From Lacticaseibacillus absianus (GTDB lineage: Bacteria > Bacillota > Bacilli > Lactobacillales > Lactobacillaceae), in contig NZ_JABEKX010000001.1 of NCBI RefSeq assembly GCF_013407595.1, positions 186,001-250,000 on the forward strand: a stretch of 64,000 bases of DNA, given 5' to 3'. This document shows positions 51,488 through 61,384 of this stretch, one piece after another. Both the position numbers and the translations under genes were made by a program. Below the pieces are notes generated by a model, which worked only from the letters and a program-made list of their open reading frames with translations, did no database searches and was not told the DNA's origin. Position 1 is the stretch's first letter. Each line of letters opens with the position of its first letter.

Positions 51488-52017
51488 TCACAGGCCGAAT
51501 GCGGGGTCATAGCGCAGCGTCCCGCTGACACCGGTCAGCCCCCCGGGAACGATCGCCTTGAGCATCAAGTTGGCGTCAGGTACCGCGAACGGGGCGGTAA
51601 CGCCGAAGTCGCGCGCCGGCTGATAGCCGAACCGCCCGTAGTAGCCGGGGTCGCCGAGGATCGCGATGGCGCGGCGGGCGTCTTCGCCGGCTTGGACTGC
51701 CAAATAAGTTAGCAAGGCACTGCCAACGCCTTGACCTTGCCAGTCGGGGTGAACGGCCAGTGGGGCGAGGACGAAGACCGGCCATTCGTGGGTCGGGCCA
51801 ACGACGGCGGCTTGTGAGAGCAGTGCGTGGCCGATCAGCGTTCCGTCGTCACTCAAGGCCACAACGTCATCGGCGGAACGGTAGGTCGCGCTGTGGCGCA
51901 GGCGCGCGACGAGGGCGGCTTCGTCGCCGTCCGCGTGGGGGGGGCGGTGGCAAAGGCCGCGGTGATCAGGCGCTCGCTCGCGGCGAATTGGCTGGGTGAG
52001 ATCGGTTGAATTTTCAT
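51488..52017 (-). pseudogene. GNAT N-acetyltransferase, frameshifted at a G8 tract
   Basis: The gene starts at ATG 52017, overlapping the carbonic anhydrase stop by four bases. Its first 27 residues (KIQPISPSQFAASERLITAAFATAPP) are in one frame, while the rest (HADGDEAALVARLRHSA...) is in the next. The switch falls in a run of eight G on the plus strand (51937-51944). Nine (or six) would restore one frame of about 176 residues. The second part has the acetyl-CoA loop LAVHPDWQGQGVGSALL and ILGDPGYYGRFGYQPA, as in YhbS-like GNAT enzymes. It may be a real mutation, a phase-variable switch or a sequencing error. Confidence 0.8.
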
Positions 52018-52664
52018 GCCCAACCGCCCGCTTCGGGTCCCCGGAAGGCCTGGCAGCGCACCGGGCGCCCATTGAGCGGCTGCGGGTCGCGGGCGGTCGC
52101 ACCGAAGCGGTCGATGAACCACGCGACCTGTGCGGGGCTGACCGTCCGCTGACGCTGTGCGATCACGCACCATTCGACCCCTTCGGTCAGCGGTGGGGTG
52201 GTCAGCGACCCGGCGTAGCGAAACGCGGTCCCGTCGGTCGGCCACAGTGGGGTCAAGTCGAGGGTGGCCGCCGTTGCCTGCCCGCGGCGAAACGCGCCCT
52301 GCACCGCGGCCAGGACCGGGTCAGCGGCGCCCAGCGGTAGCAGAAGCGCGACCACCAGCGGTTGCCCCAACTCGGAGCGGTGAACGAGGTGCAGCTCGAC
52401 GGCGAAGTCACCGGCGCCGCGGTGCTCGACTGGGGCGTGCCAATGGGCCTGCACGAAGCTGAACGCGCGGCCGTCCAGGATCAGGCCGCCGCTGCCGGGT
52501 TGGCGCACGGTGGTGCCGACATCGAGCAGTGCGGTGGTCTGGTACGGGGCCGTCAGGGTCACCGCGCACTGGCCATCGGGCGTGCCGGCCAGGGTGATCG
52601 GGGATTGCGCCTGGCCGCTGAGCGCTTGCCAGCTGGCCTGGTCTGAGTAGTCAAAGGGTCGCAT
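52014..52664 (-). CDS. Alpha-class carbonic anhydrase
   Basis: This 216-residue enzyme hydrates CO2 to bicarbonate. Zinc ligands are His74 and His76 (QAHWHAPVEH) and His92 (ELHLVH), and SLTTPPLTEGVEWCVI is the conserved active-site threonine segment. Start ATG 52664 follows GGAGGTG; a longer open frame upstream lacks a ribosome site and does not resemble the family. No signal peptide is visible, so a cytoplasmic location is likely, unlike many bacterial alpha-CAs, which are exported. The GNAT gene overlaps its stop. Confidence 0.9.
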   Translation of the reverse strand: MRPFDYSDQASWQALSGQAQSPITLAGTPDGQCAVTLTAPYQTTALLDVGTTVRQPGSGGLILDGRAFSFVQAHWHAPVEHRGAGDFAVELHLVHRSELGQPLVVALLLPLGAADPVLAAVQGAFRRGQATAATLDLTPLWPTDGTAFRYAGSLTTPPLTEGVEWCVIAQRQRTVSPAQVAWFIDRFGATARDPQPLNGRPVRCQAFRGPEAGGWA

Positions 52665-52808
52665 GATCCACCTCCATTGCCCTCCATGGTAGCCGGTCAC
52701 CGGGCGAGATGCAAGCGGTGCCGTGGGGGCAAGGGCCACGACCGCGTGCCATGCTGTGAGGTCGTAGTCGCGCAAGCGGCGAACCCTGTGGCGGTGGCGT
52801 ACCGCCGC

Positions 52809-52836
52809 TTGCTTTCCCACCGAGGCATGCTACAAT
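52809..52836 (+). promoter_or_regulatory. Promoter of the CapA-like lipoprotein gene
   Basis: TTGCTT (52809-52814), 16 nt spacer ending in TGC, TACAAT (52831-52836). Confidence 0.65.
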
Positions 52837-52874
52837 CCCTGTAGTAATAAAAATATTAATATGTGAGGATAAGA

Positions 52875-54047
52875 ATGAAATCGGGTAAAGGGTTACGAGG
52901 GGCCGGCGTCGCGCTGGCCGCACTGATGGTACTGGCGGGGTGCGGGGCGCAGGGTGGTGCCGGATCGCGCACGGCCGGCAGCGCCACTAAGTCAGCGTCG
53001 CGATCGTCAGCGACCAAGTCTGCGCGATCGAGCAGTCAGTCGTCAAGTCACCAGCAGCAGGCTGCGTCGGCGAGCAGTCAGGCACAGCCGGCGACCGTGC
53101 GGCTGACGTTCATGGGCGACGATACGCTGGGCACCGACCCGGCGTTCAACGCCGCGACCAGCCTGCCGACAGTGTGGGCGAACAACGGTAAGGCGCCGAC
53201 ATACTTTTTCCAGAATGTCGCCAGCTACTTCAAGGCGGATGATCTGACCATCGCGAACCTTGAGACCACCTTCACGACCAGCAACACGCAGGCCAACAAG
53301 GGCGGCGGCGTCGTGTTCCACTTCAAGGGCGACCCGGAGCTGGTCAGTGCGCTGACCAGCTCCAGTATCGAGGCCGTCACCGTGGCGAACAACCACATCT
53401 ACGACTACGGTCAGCAGGGGTTCAAGGACACGATCGCGACGCTGCAAGGGGCTAAGGTCGGCTATTTTGGCGAAGGCTATCAGTACACCAAGACTGTTAA
53501 CGGCGTGAAGCTCGGCTTCCTCGGCTACCAGGGGTGGACCGCGACCGACAAGGACCTAGCCAAGATCCGCAGCGACATTGCGGGGATGAAAAAGGCGGGC
53601 TGTCAGCTTGTCATCCCGTATTTCCACTGGGGCATCGAGCGCGAGCCGCGGCCGTATGCGACCCAGACCACTCTGGCGCACGCGGCGATCGACGCCGGCG
53701 CCGCAATGGTCATCGGCTCGCATCCGCACGTCATCCAGTCGATGGAATTGTATAAGGGCAAGCTGATCGCGTACTCGATGAGCAACTTCTGCTTCGGGGG
53801 CAACAGCAACCCAGGCGACAAGCGCTCCTTCCTCCTGCAGACGAACCTGACCGTGCAAGGGGACGACGTCAAGGCGGCGCAGTTCCGCGTCATCCCGACT
53901 CGGATCTCGAGCACCGACAGCTACAACGACTACAAGCCGACCCCGTACACCGGGAGCGCGGCGACCGCTGTCTTGCGCTACATGAACGAGCTGTCGCCGA
54001 CCTTCAGCGGCCGTATCAGTAGTCGCTTCACCCCGATCGCTCAGTGA
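52875..54047 (+). CDS. CapA/PGA_cap-family lipoprotein, putative metallophosphatase
   Basis: This 390-residue protein has a lipobox VLAGC (Cys at about residue 22), a Ser/Ala/Gln linker to about 75, then the CapA domain: LTFMGDDTLG, DLTIANLETTFT, VTVANNHIYDYG, PYFHWGIE and VIGSHPHVIQSMEL. These Asp, Asn and His residues form the metal site of the calcineurin-like fold. The family was named from poly-gamma-glutamate capsule synthesis, but no capB or capC neighbour is present, so capsule synthesis is not supported here. ATG 52875 is preferred over a GTG 12 nt earlier. A perfect terminator follows. Confidence 0.87.
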   Translation: MKSGKGLRGAGVALAALMVLAGCGAQGGAGSRTAGSATKSASRSSATKSARSSSQSSSHQQQAASASSQAQPATVRLTFMGDDTLGTDPAFNAATSLPTVWANNGKAPTYFFQNVASYFKADDLTIANLETTFTTSNTQANKGGGVVFHFKGDPELVSALTSSSIEAVTVANNHIYDYGQQGFKDTIATLQGAKVGYFGEGYQYTKTVNGVKLGFLGYQGWTATDKDLAKIRSDIAGMKKAGCQLVIPYFHWGIEREPRPYATQTTLAHAAIDAGAAMVIGSHPHVIQSMELYKGKLIAYSMSNFCFGGNSNPGDKRSFLLQTNLTVQGDDVKAAQFRVIPTRISSTDSYNDYKPTPYTGSAATAVLRYMNELSPTFSGRISSRFTPIAQ

Positions 54048-54055
54048 GCGACGTC

Positions 54056-54085
54056 CGCCTGCTTCCACAGAAGCAGGCGTTTTTT
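54056..54085 (+). terminator. Terminator of the CapA-like gene
   Basis: CGCCTGCTTC-CACA-GAAGCAGGCG is a perfect 10 bp stem followed by six T. Confidence 0.95.
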
Positions 54086-54104
54086 ATGGTCCGAGTCGTT
54101 TTAG

Positions 54105-54133
54105 TTGCCAAAAAAGTTGGTCCGCAGTAGACT
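54105..54133 (+). promoter_or_regulatory. Promoter of the large structured RNA
   Basis: TTGCCA (54105-54110), 17 nt spacer, TAGACT (54128-54133), right after the preceding terminator. Confidence 0.6.
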
Positions 54134-54139
54134 GCAGGT

Positions 54140-54882
54140 ACTTCATGGGGAGCTCGCCTGGTGATCGCGTCAGCGCAACGCGATCGTTCACCGACGGGCA
54201 GCCGAAATCATCCAGGGGCATTGCGTCCTCAGTAGGCTCGACCCAGAGTATCGATACGGTGAGGCGTGATGAGTATGCTCACGTTAGATGGTCGAAGTCG
54301 GATGACACCACCGGGCACAAGGCAAGACGGTGGTGATCGCAACGTCGCAAGCGGCCACGCCAAGTCGTCTGAACTTGGCGGGACAATCAGGCGGTGGCAC
54401 AGACTGCATGGTGCCACCACCCCACCGGTAAGCCGAGAGACTCAAGGCCCCGGTGAGGCCCCGCGGGACCGCCGCGGTAAGTCAGCCAAAGGCGTCCTCA
54501 GGTGCCCTGAGGGCGGCTTTGGTGTGTCTGAAACCCGAGAGTGGAGAAGCGCGGTCATGCGGGTTGGGCTGCTCCCGCATGTCAGACCGTAACGCGCAAG
54601 CGCGAACGGCCTGATCAAGCCAAGCGCGTTGCACCCTGGTCTTGGGGTCGGCGTGCTTGGCGTAGCAGCTATCTGCAGCACAGCTTCAGATAGCCTGTGG
54701 AGTGAGGCAATGCCGAACGGAAACAAGCTACGCGCCCGTTGCCTCCGTGGAGCTCGACGACGGTCGGGAGGAAGTAAGCAAGCGCGAGACAGTTAGCGAG
54801 TTCCCGCCCAACATCAGCCCCAAAGGCACACAGCCCGCGGAAGATCACCCCACCCCGACAGGACCACCCTGTCGGCTTTTTT
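54140..54882 (+). ncRNA. Large ornate structured non-coding RNA, GOLLD/ROOL-like
   Basis: This region of about 740 nt has a promoter at one end and a perfect terminator (CCGACAGG-accac-CCTGTCGG plus six T, 54855-54882) at the other, and no coding frame with a ribosome site. It is packed with perfect hairpins: GATCGCGT/ACGCGATC near 54163, CGCCAAGT/ACTTGGCG near 54360, GGTGGCAC/GTGCCACC near 54394, CATGCGGG/CCCGCATG near 54557, CGC-GCAA-GCG with a GNRA loop near 54596, CTATCTG/CAGATAG near 54668, and a GAGGCA/TGCCTC arm (54711-54748). Size and style fit the GOLLD or ROOL classes known from Lactobacillales; I cannot decide between them, and a new class is possible. Confidence 0.65.
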
Positions 54883-55480
54883 GCGTTCGAAACGCGTGGT
54901 GCGCAATCAGCCTGGCAATCGTGCCGCCATTTTTTGCGACTCGCTAGAGGCTGCCAGCATGTCAGTCGTCGATTCATTCCGGCGCATCGGCAGATCACAC
55001 GAAAAGCAGCGATCTGTCTGCGGGGCAAAGACAGGTAAGCGAGCGAGTTATTCGTCCGTGAACGCCCGTACGATTATTCGTTAAAATTTGACATTTTTTT
55101 GTAATATTAAAATATTGCTCTCATCAAAATCAAATTGTATAATTTCGTTCATTGGTGGTAGTTTGTCTCTTATCGAACGAGAAGAAAGACGAATGACCCA
55201 AAATGACGATGAGGGGGAGAAATAACCGAAGACGGACGAGCTGGCAACGATGTCCGTGTATATTAGGCAAAATACTGATTAAGGCGAAGAAAAGAAGCGA
55301 TAATAGAAAATATTATTTATTATCGGCGAACAATATTGTTTTGCGTGAGAAACGCATTTTTTTTGGAACAGCTGGCAAGCGGGTTTTTTACATTCCAAAA
55401 CGTCGATCTGATAGTTGCTTAGTCAATTATTGCTTATCTCATAATCTTTTAATGTTCTCATAGAGAAGGGGGATTTCTGG
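54883..55480. promoter_or_regulatory. AT-rich promoter and leader of the cell-envelope proteinase gene
   Basis: No gene is supported; an 86-codon frame at 55203 has no ribosome site. TTGCTC (55115-55120), 17 nt and TATAAT (55138-55143) form a good promoter, with a second TTGACA at 55088-55093. The 330 nt leader is AT-rich and contains TGCGT-gagaa-ACGCA followed by eight T (55342-55364), a possible attenuator. AAGGGGGA precedes the TTG start. Confidence 0.6.
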
Positions 55481-58400
55481 TTGGGAAATCACAAGCAGAA
55501 GGGTTTCAACCGGGCAACTGGCTTGATTTTATTCTCGACGATCATTCTGGGGTTTGCCGGAACGATCGCGACGGATTATAGCGCAGTCGTACAGGCGGTC
55601 GAAACACAACAAGCGCAGTCCGCACAAGCGGCGGCAGATCACAAAGCAGCAAAGGCCGCGCAGAAGAAGGCGGCCGCGACCGCCAAGAAGACCGTGGCCA
55701 AACTTTTACATGGCGGCGACGAGCACGCGACGTCCTTGGTCGCCGACGGGAGCCTTCAGCGGATCAGCGATCAATTGAAGAGCCGAGGCGTCAACACGAA
55801 GAAGCTCTCATTGGCACAGACCGAGAAAAAAGAAGTCCGTGTGATCGTTAACCTGAAAGGCTCAAGCGCACTTGAGAAGAACGACAACGAGCGGCAAGGG
55901 ACCCAGGCGGCTGATCACGCAGAAGACAAAGTGATCGACAAGCAAGCCGGTGTTCAGGCCAAAGTCGAGGCGCTCACGGGCAATAAGGTCGAGCAGGAGT
56001 TCGGGTATCTGCTGAACGGGTTCTCGATCGACGCGAAGGTGGCTGACCTCGCAGCGCTGCGTGCGCTGCCGGGCGTTGAATCCGTTGAGGTCGCAGGGGT
56101 CGCAGAGAAAGAAGACTACTCTGCCGATAAGACGATCCAGGCGCTGAACGCATGGGGAACATATGGGGTCAAGGGTGAAGGCATGGTCGTCGCTGTGATC
56201 GACAGCGGCGTCCACACGCATAAGGACATGCGCTTGTCTGACAGCAAGACTGCCCGGATCACCAAAGAAGACACTGAGGCTTTTGCCAAGTCAACGGGGT
56301 ATGGGGCTTATATTAACGACAAGATCCCGTATGCACATGACTATGCACAAGCGAATGATGTCGAGACGTGGGACCCAGGTAAGGATATGCACGGGCAACA
56401 CGTCAGTGGGATCATCGCCGCGAACGGGGAAAACCCAGATGGGGTCACCTCTGTTCAAGGGGTCGCACCTGAGGCACAGATCCTCGACATGAAGATCTTC
56501 CCGGATGAGATCGAAGGCACGACGCCGCAGCAAGGTCCGACGACGGATACGATCGTCCAGGCGATCGAAGATTCGGTCAAGTTGGGGGCAGACGTGATCA
56601 ACATGTCCCTGGGTTCTAGTGACTTCACCAACGGGACTGCGGATGCGGAAGCAGAAGCGATCAACCGAGCCGCTGAAGCTGGGGTCGTTCCGGTGATCGC
56701 AGCCGGGAACGATGGGAATGCAAACTGGTTAGGCAAACCGGACCGTGAAGACAAGGTCCTGGATGATAATCCGGATGGTGGGCTGATGTCCACGCCAGCT
56801 AATGCGAAATACGCGGTGACCGTCGCGTCGTCTGAGAACACGAACTTAGTGACCACGACGATGACACTCTCGCGTGATGGCCAGTCGGTGCTCACTGACC
56901 GGGCCAAGGTCCAGGCAAGTGTGTCGCTCGAGAAGACAGGTGAACTGTCTGGTCAGATCGTGGCTCTGCCGGACAAGACGACTCAAGATGCCGATGGGGC
57001 CGCGATCGATCCCGTGGCAGAAGGGATGCCAGGCCGTGGGTTCCAGACGGACTTTGACGATACGGATGTCGACGGCAAGATCGTCTTTGCCTCTCGTGGG
57101 ATCAACTACTTCACCGAGAAGATGGGTAACGCGGAGGCGGCTGGCGCCAAAGGGATCGTCGTGATGAACAACGAAGATGCCCCGATCAATGCGGAGCTGA
57201 CTGGGGGAAGCAACATCCCGACGCTGTTCGTCGATAAGGCAACCGGGCTCCAGCTGATGAAAGAGCTGGCGGCACACCCCGATGCGACCTTCGACTTTGG
57301 TGATATCGGCCGCGAAAGCTATGCGAACTCTGAAGCCGGTACGATGTCTGATTACAGTACCTGGGGCCCGAACACGGACCTGAGCGCTAAGCCTGACATC
57401 ACCGCCCCTGGTGGCCACCTGTGGTCACTGACGAACACGGACTATCAGGATATGAGTGGGACCTCGATGGCCACCCCAGTGGTCGCCGGGTCTGAAGCCC
57501 TGATCCTGCAGGCCCTCAAACAGAGTGCCAAGGGCCTTGATGGTCTGGATAAGGTCCTGGCGGCCAAGCTGACCGCGCAGAACACGGCGGTGCCGGTCAT
57601 CGACCATAAGCATGCGGATGCACCATTCTCACCACGTGTGCAAGGGGCCGGTGAAATTCGGATCGGTGATGCGATCCGTAACACGGTCACCCTGGACTAT
57701 GAAGGCGAAGGGGCAGTTGCGCTGCGAGAGATCGGAGATCGCCAGCAGACGATCGACCTCACGCTGACAAACAACGGGACTGAAGATCAGACCTATACCT
57801 TCAATGACTTCGGTGGGATCTACACGGGTTCGATCGATGAGAACGGGCGGCTGAACGATCAGAAGATCGACGGGGCCACACTGACGACTGATGAGGATCA
57901 GATCACGGTCCCGGCCGGCGAGAAGAAGACGGTGACGGTGCAGATGACCTTGCCGGAAGACTTCAAGACTTCTCAGTGGGCAGAAGGGTTCATCGGATTT
58001 GATGCCCAAGGGGATCAGCCGAGTCTTTCCATCCCGCTGACGTCCTTCTTCGGGGACTGGGACAAGATCGATGGCCATTCGATGTTTGACGCGCCGGCAG
58101 GCGACAAGAGCTCCAAGCTGACGGCGAACTACCTGGAAGACTCTCAGGGCCGCGTGCTCGGGATGGACTTCACGACCGTTGACTATCAAGCGATGGTCGG
58201 GCTCCTTTCCGGGGGCGATGATGGCGACACCGGGACAACGACCGCCTCTGTGAAGACGGCTACGGGCCAGACGGATGGCGAAAAGGATCCAAAGGACCTG
58301 CCATATCCTGCGTACGTCAACAGCAGCAAGGTCGCGATCTCCCCTAACGGAGACGACTTCAAGGATGACGCGTTGCCGCTGGTCATGCTGCAACGCAACG

Positions 58401-61381
58401 CCAAGACGTTGACCGAAAGCATCGTGGACGAGAACGGCAAGCAAGTTCGGCTGGTCAACAATGAGTACAATGGCCTGCGGCACTATGTCAATAACCTCGG
58501 CCAAGAGGTGTCCTACTTATCCGTCAAGTACGCGGATGACAGCGTGTTCGACGGAACGAACTTCAACTCGAAGACCGGGAAGTACGAGACGTTACCGGAC
58601 GGGCAGTACTATTACCGCCTTGAAGCACACGCGGATACCGATGACGACGAGACGACCACATTAGATCTGCCGATGAAGATCGATTCCGCTAAGCCGGAAT
58701 TTTCCGATCTGCAGATGGTCAAGAAGTCGGACGGCTACCACTTGACGGGTCAGGTGACCGATAACCTCAGTGGGGTCAACAACTATTCGACGGTAGCCGT
58801 TGAGATCAACGGGGCCACTGATGAGGTCGCCTACCACCTGGATAACGCGATCTCCCTGGATGATTACATTGCCGGGAATAAGCAAGCGACCGACTTGCTG
58901 AAGAAGAAGACCTTCGACATCAAGCTGCAAGATACGGTCACGAAGTACCTGGATAACGGGCAGAACCAAGTTAAGCTCTGGGTCGACGATAACGCCGGGA
59001 ACGAGGCGGAAGGCGACCTGCGCTACAACCCGACGAACAATGAAGAACAGAACCTCTTGCTCTATAACGTTCGCGACGGTGAGACCGAGACGGACAATGT
59101 CAGCCCATACTACGATGCGAATAACGGCACGTATATGATCTACGGGGCTTACCCGAAGACGCTGTACATCAACGGTCAAAAAGTGACCCCGAACGCCGAC
59201 GGGACCTTTGCGGCCCGGATCAAGATGCCGGGTGCGACGACGAGTCTGACTTTTGCCTTGGATGCCCAAAATAAGCGCGTCTTGAAGAAGCTCAACTGGC
59301 ACTTCTATAAGCTGCCAAAGGTTCAATTCGAGAAGAAGGCAACCGCAGGGACCGCAACTGGCGCCTGGGGGACCTTTAGCGGGAACCCGATCTGGATCTA
59401 CACGAACATGGCGGATTACTTCAAGTTCGGGGGACAGATCACGGACACAGAAGGCAGCGTGTTTGACGGGGTCGCAGGTTACTTCTACCCGCAGTCTTCG
59501 CAACAGATGAATACTGACGGGACCACCGTTCAGTACACGTTGAATGAAGATAAGACGACGTTCCAGATGAACCTCAAGATGGTGCCAGATGATCAAGACA
59601 GCATCGACTACGACACCATGACCGAAGACGATTTCACTAAGATCGCACCAGGATTCCCTGGGGATAACTTCATTAGCGCCTATGCGTATGTGAATGAGGA
59701 TGGCGATATCGCGAAGCCGGTCGCCGGGTTCACCGATGCGATCGTGATCCGTCAGGTCTCTGGTGATGCGATCGACTTTGCCAACGTGGTGCCTAAGCGC
59801 ATTATTCAGCTGAATAACGATGCCGCCAAGAACGCGGATTGGGATCCCGAGACCGGCACCTTGACGGTCAAGGGGACGCTGACGGATTCGCTGGCCAAGG
59901 ATCTTCGGATCTATGGCAATTCAACTGATCCTGACGATCCAAAGAACATGCCGACTGTTGTCGAAGATGGTCATGGGCATGCGACCTTTACCTACCCACT
60001 CCATCTGCGGAGCAACGACGACAAGATGGTCTCGTTCACCTTCACTGATCCGGCGACGGGTAAGACCGAGAACGGCAGCTTCGGGGTCGTTATCGACACC
60101 AACTTCCCGACACTGGATATGGATGGCTCGGATGAGTGGACGGTCTCGAACAAGCCGGATGTCGATTACGAAGTCTGGACCAACCAGTCAACCTTCAAGC
60201 TGGCGGGGACTGCGACGGATGAACTGACCGGCTACAAGTTGTCGATCAACGGCGATCAAGTCTACCGTAATGCGGACGAGAACGTCTTTGTGGCTGAGTT
60301 CAACACGCCGGACCATGACTATAAGTTCGACAAAGACATGCCGCTCAATGCGAACGGTGACTCGACCTTCACACTGTCGCTGACTGACACGACACAGAAC
60401 ACCGTGACGAAGCGGATCTTAGTGCACCAGTCTACCGAGACGCCGAACCAGCCGACGGTGACCGCTTCAACCACCGAGCCGACGGCCAAGCCAGTGCTGC
60501 TGACCGCTAAGCAGGATCAAAGCGATGAGATCCAGTACAGCCTAGATGGTGGGGCGACCTGGCAGACCTACAAGAATGGGGTCCTCAAGGGCATCAACGG
60601 TGAGGTGCAATTCAAAGCGGTGGACCAGTACGGCAATGAATCTCAGCCGGTGACCTATACCGTCAGCAACGTGACTCCGATGATCGCAGCCAAGGCGCTG
60701 GCAACCCTCAGCGATCCTGATGCCGCGACGAATTCAGTGAAAGTCACGCTGAACTACGATCACACGCTAACTACTGCTGAAGCGGCGGTCACCCACATCC
60801 AGTACAGTACTGACGACGGGGCGACCTGGCAGACGTACAGTGAGCCACTGACCATCAAGGGGACTACAGCCCTTCTGATCAAGACCGTTGATGATGCGGG
60901 CAACGAAAGTGATCCCGAAACGGTCCATGTCACTGCGCCGAAGGATGCGGAAAAGGACGCGGAAAAGACACCGGCCACACCGTCTGACGAGCCAACTAAA
61001 GGCGACTCGACGGATAAGACCAAGGACGATCAGAGCCCTAAGACGTCAACGTCCGAGCGGCCAGTTGACGACAAGGGGAGCGCTAAGCACCCAAGTGAGA
61101 CACTGACTGATTCGGATGATGACACCACACCGGCGCGTGATACCGCACTGGCCTCGGCAGACCAAGGCAGTCGCATTGCGGCGACGGGGACCGGCGGCTT
61201 GCTGGGCAAGGCCGTCAATGGCGAGCAGAAGACGGCGGCCTCGGTGGCGGCTGGTTCGACTAAGTCGGGCAAGCAACTGCCGCAGACCGGTGAGACGATC
61301 ATGCGGTCGGCCTCGCTTCTGGGCACGCTGATGATCGTGCTGAGTGGGACGACGTTGATTTTCCGTCGAAAGAAGGATTAA
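55481..61381 (+). CDS. prtP: PrtP-type wall-anchored subtilisin-like proteinase (lactocepin)
   Basis: This 1966-residue proteinase cuts casein-like or host proteins outside the cell. Start is TTG 55481 after AAGGGGGA. A signal peptide and Ala/Lys/Gln-rich propeptide run to about residue 220. The S8 domain holds Asp241 (VIDSGVHTHKDM), His304 (DMHGQHVSG), Asn410 (AAGND) and Ser662 (MSGTSMATP). A PA domain (about 470-620) is inserted, as in lactocepins. Large A- and B-type beta domains follow, with Ig/FIVAR-like ones near the end (IQYSLDGGATWQTY twice). An Asp/Lys/Ser spacer leads to LPQTG (1933-1937), a membrane helix and RRKKD. Length matches PrtP/PrtB proteins. The peptides could feed the nearby amino-acid importers. 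No prtM maturase gene is seen in the window. Confidence 0.93.
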   Translation: MGNHKQKGFNRATGLILFSTIILGFAGTIATDYSAVVQAVETQQAQSAQAAADHKAAKAAQKKAAATAKKTVAKLLHGGDEHATSLVADGSLQRISDQLKSRGVNTKKLSLAQTEKKEVRVIVNLKGSSALEKNDNERQGTQAADHAEDKVIDKQAGVQAKVEALTGNKVEQEFGYLLNGFSIDAKVADLAALRALPGVESVEVAGVAEKEDYSADKTIQALNAWGTYGVKGEGMVVAVIDSGVHTHKDMRLSDSKTARITKEDTEAFAKSTGYGAYINDKIPYAHDYAQANDVETWDPGKDMHGQHVSGIIAANGENPDGVTSVQGVAPEAQILDMKIFPDEIEGTTPQQGPTTDTIVQAIEDSVKLGADVINMSLGSSDFTNGTADAEAEAINRAAEAGVVPVIAAGNDGNANWLGKPDREDKVLDDNPDGGLMSTPANAKYAVTVASSENTNLVTTTMTLSRDGQSVLTDRAKVQASVSLEKTGELSGQIVALPDKTTQDADGAAIDPVAEGMPGRGFQTDFDDTDVDGKIVFASRGINYFTEKMGNAEAAGAKGIVVMNNEDAPINAELTGGSNIPTLFVDKATGLQLMKELAAHPDATFDFGDIGRESYANSEAGTMSDYSTWGPNTDLSAKPDITAPGGHLWSLTNTDYQDMSGTSMATPVVAGSEALILQALKQSAKGLDGLDKVLAAKLTAQNTAVPVIDHKHADAPFSPRVQGAGEIRIGDAIRNTVTLDYEGEGAVALREIGDRQQTIDLTLTNNGTEDQTYTFNDFGGIYTGSIDENGRLNDQKIDGATLTTDEDQITVPAGEKKTVTVQMTLPEDFKTSQWAEGFIGFDAQGDQPSLSIPLTSFFGDWDKIDGHSMFDAPAGDKSSKLTANYLEDSQGRVLGMDFTTVDYQAMVGLLSGGDDGDTGTTTASVKTATGQTDGEKDPKDLPYPAYVNSSKVAISPNGDDFKDDALPLVMLQRNAKTLTESIVDENGKQVRLVNNEYNGLRHYVNNLGQEVSYLSVKYADDSVFDGTNFNSKTGKYETLPDGQYYYRLEAHADTDDDETTTLDLPMKIDSAKPEFSDLQMVKKSDGYHLTGQVTDNLSGVNNYSTVAVEINGATDEVAYHLDNAISLDDYIAGNKQATDLLKKKTFDIKLQDTVTKYLDNGQNQVKLWVDDNAGNEAEGDLRYNPTNNEEQNLLLYNVRDGETETDNVSPYYDANNGTYMIYGAYPKTLYINGQKVTPNADGTFAARIKMPGATTSLTFALDAQNKRVLKKLNWHFYKLPKVQFEKKATAGTATGAWGTFSGNPIWIYTNMADYFKFGGQITDTEGSVFDGVAGYFYPQSSQQMNTDGTTVQYTLNEDKTTFQMNLKMVPDDQDSIDYDTMTEDDFTKIAPGFPGDNFISAYAYVNEDGDIAKPVAGFTDAIVIRQVSGDAIDFANVVPKRIIQLNNDAAKNADWDPETGTLTVKGTLTDSLAKDLRIYGNSTDPDDPKNMPTVVEDGHGHATFTYPLHLRSNDDKMVSFTFTDPATGKTENGSFGVVIDTNFPTLDMDGSDEWTVSNKPDVDYEVWTNQSTFKLAGTATDELTGYKLSINGDQVYRNADENVFVAEFNTPDHDYKFDKDMPLNANGDSTFTLSLTDTTQNTVTKRILVHQSTETPNQPTVTASTTEPTAKPVLLTAKQDQSDEIQYSLDGGATWQTYKNGVLKGINGEVQFKAVDQYGNESQPVTYTVSNVTPMIAAKALATLSDPDAATNSVKVTLNYDHTLTTAEAAVTHIQYSTDDGATWQTYSEPLTIKGTTALLIKTVDDAGNESDPETVHVTAPKDAEKDAEKTPATPSDEPTKGDSTDKTKDDQSPKTSTSERPVDDKGSAKHPSETLTDSDDDTTPARDTALASADQGSRIAATGTGGLLGKAVNGEQKTAASVAAGSTKSGKQLPQTGETIMRSASLLGTLMIVLSGTTLIFRRKKD

Positions 61382-61384
61382 TAA

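Noticed and set aside
52665-52820. N-terminal extension of the carbonic anhydrase
   Set aside because: The family domain begins at ATG 52664 with a good ribosome site; the extension does not resemble a signal peptide.
54145-54592. Short frames inside the large structured RNA
   Set aside because: Overlapping frames on both strands without ribosome sites; the many perfect stems explain the sequence better.
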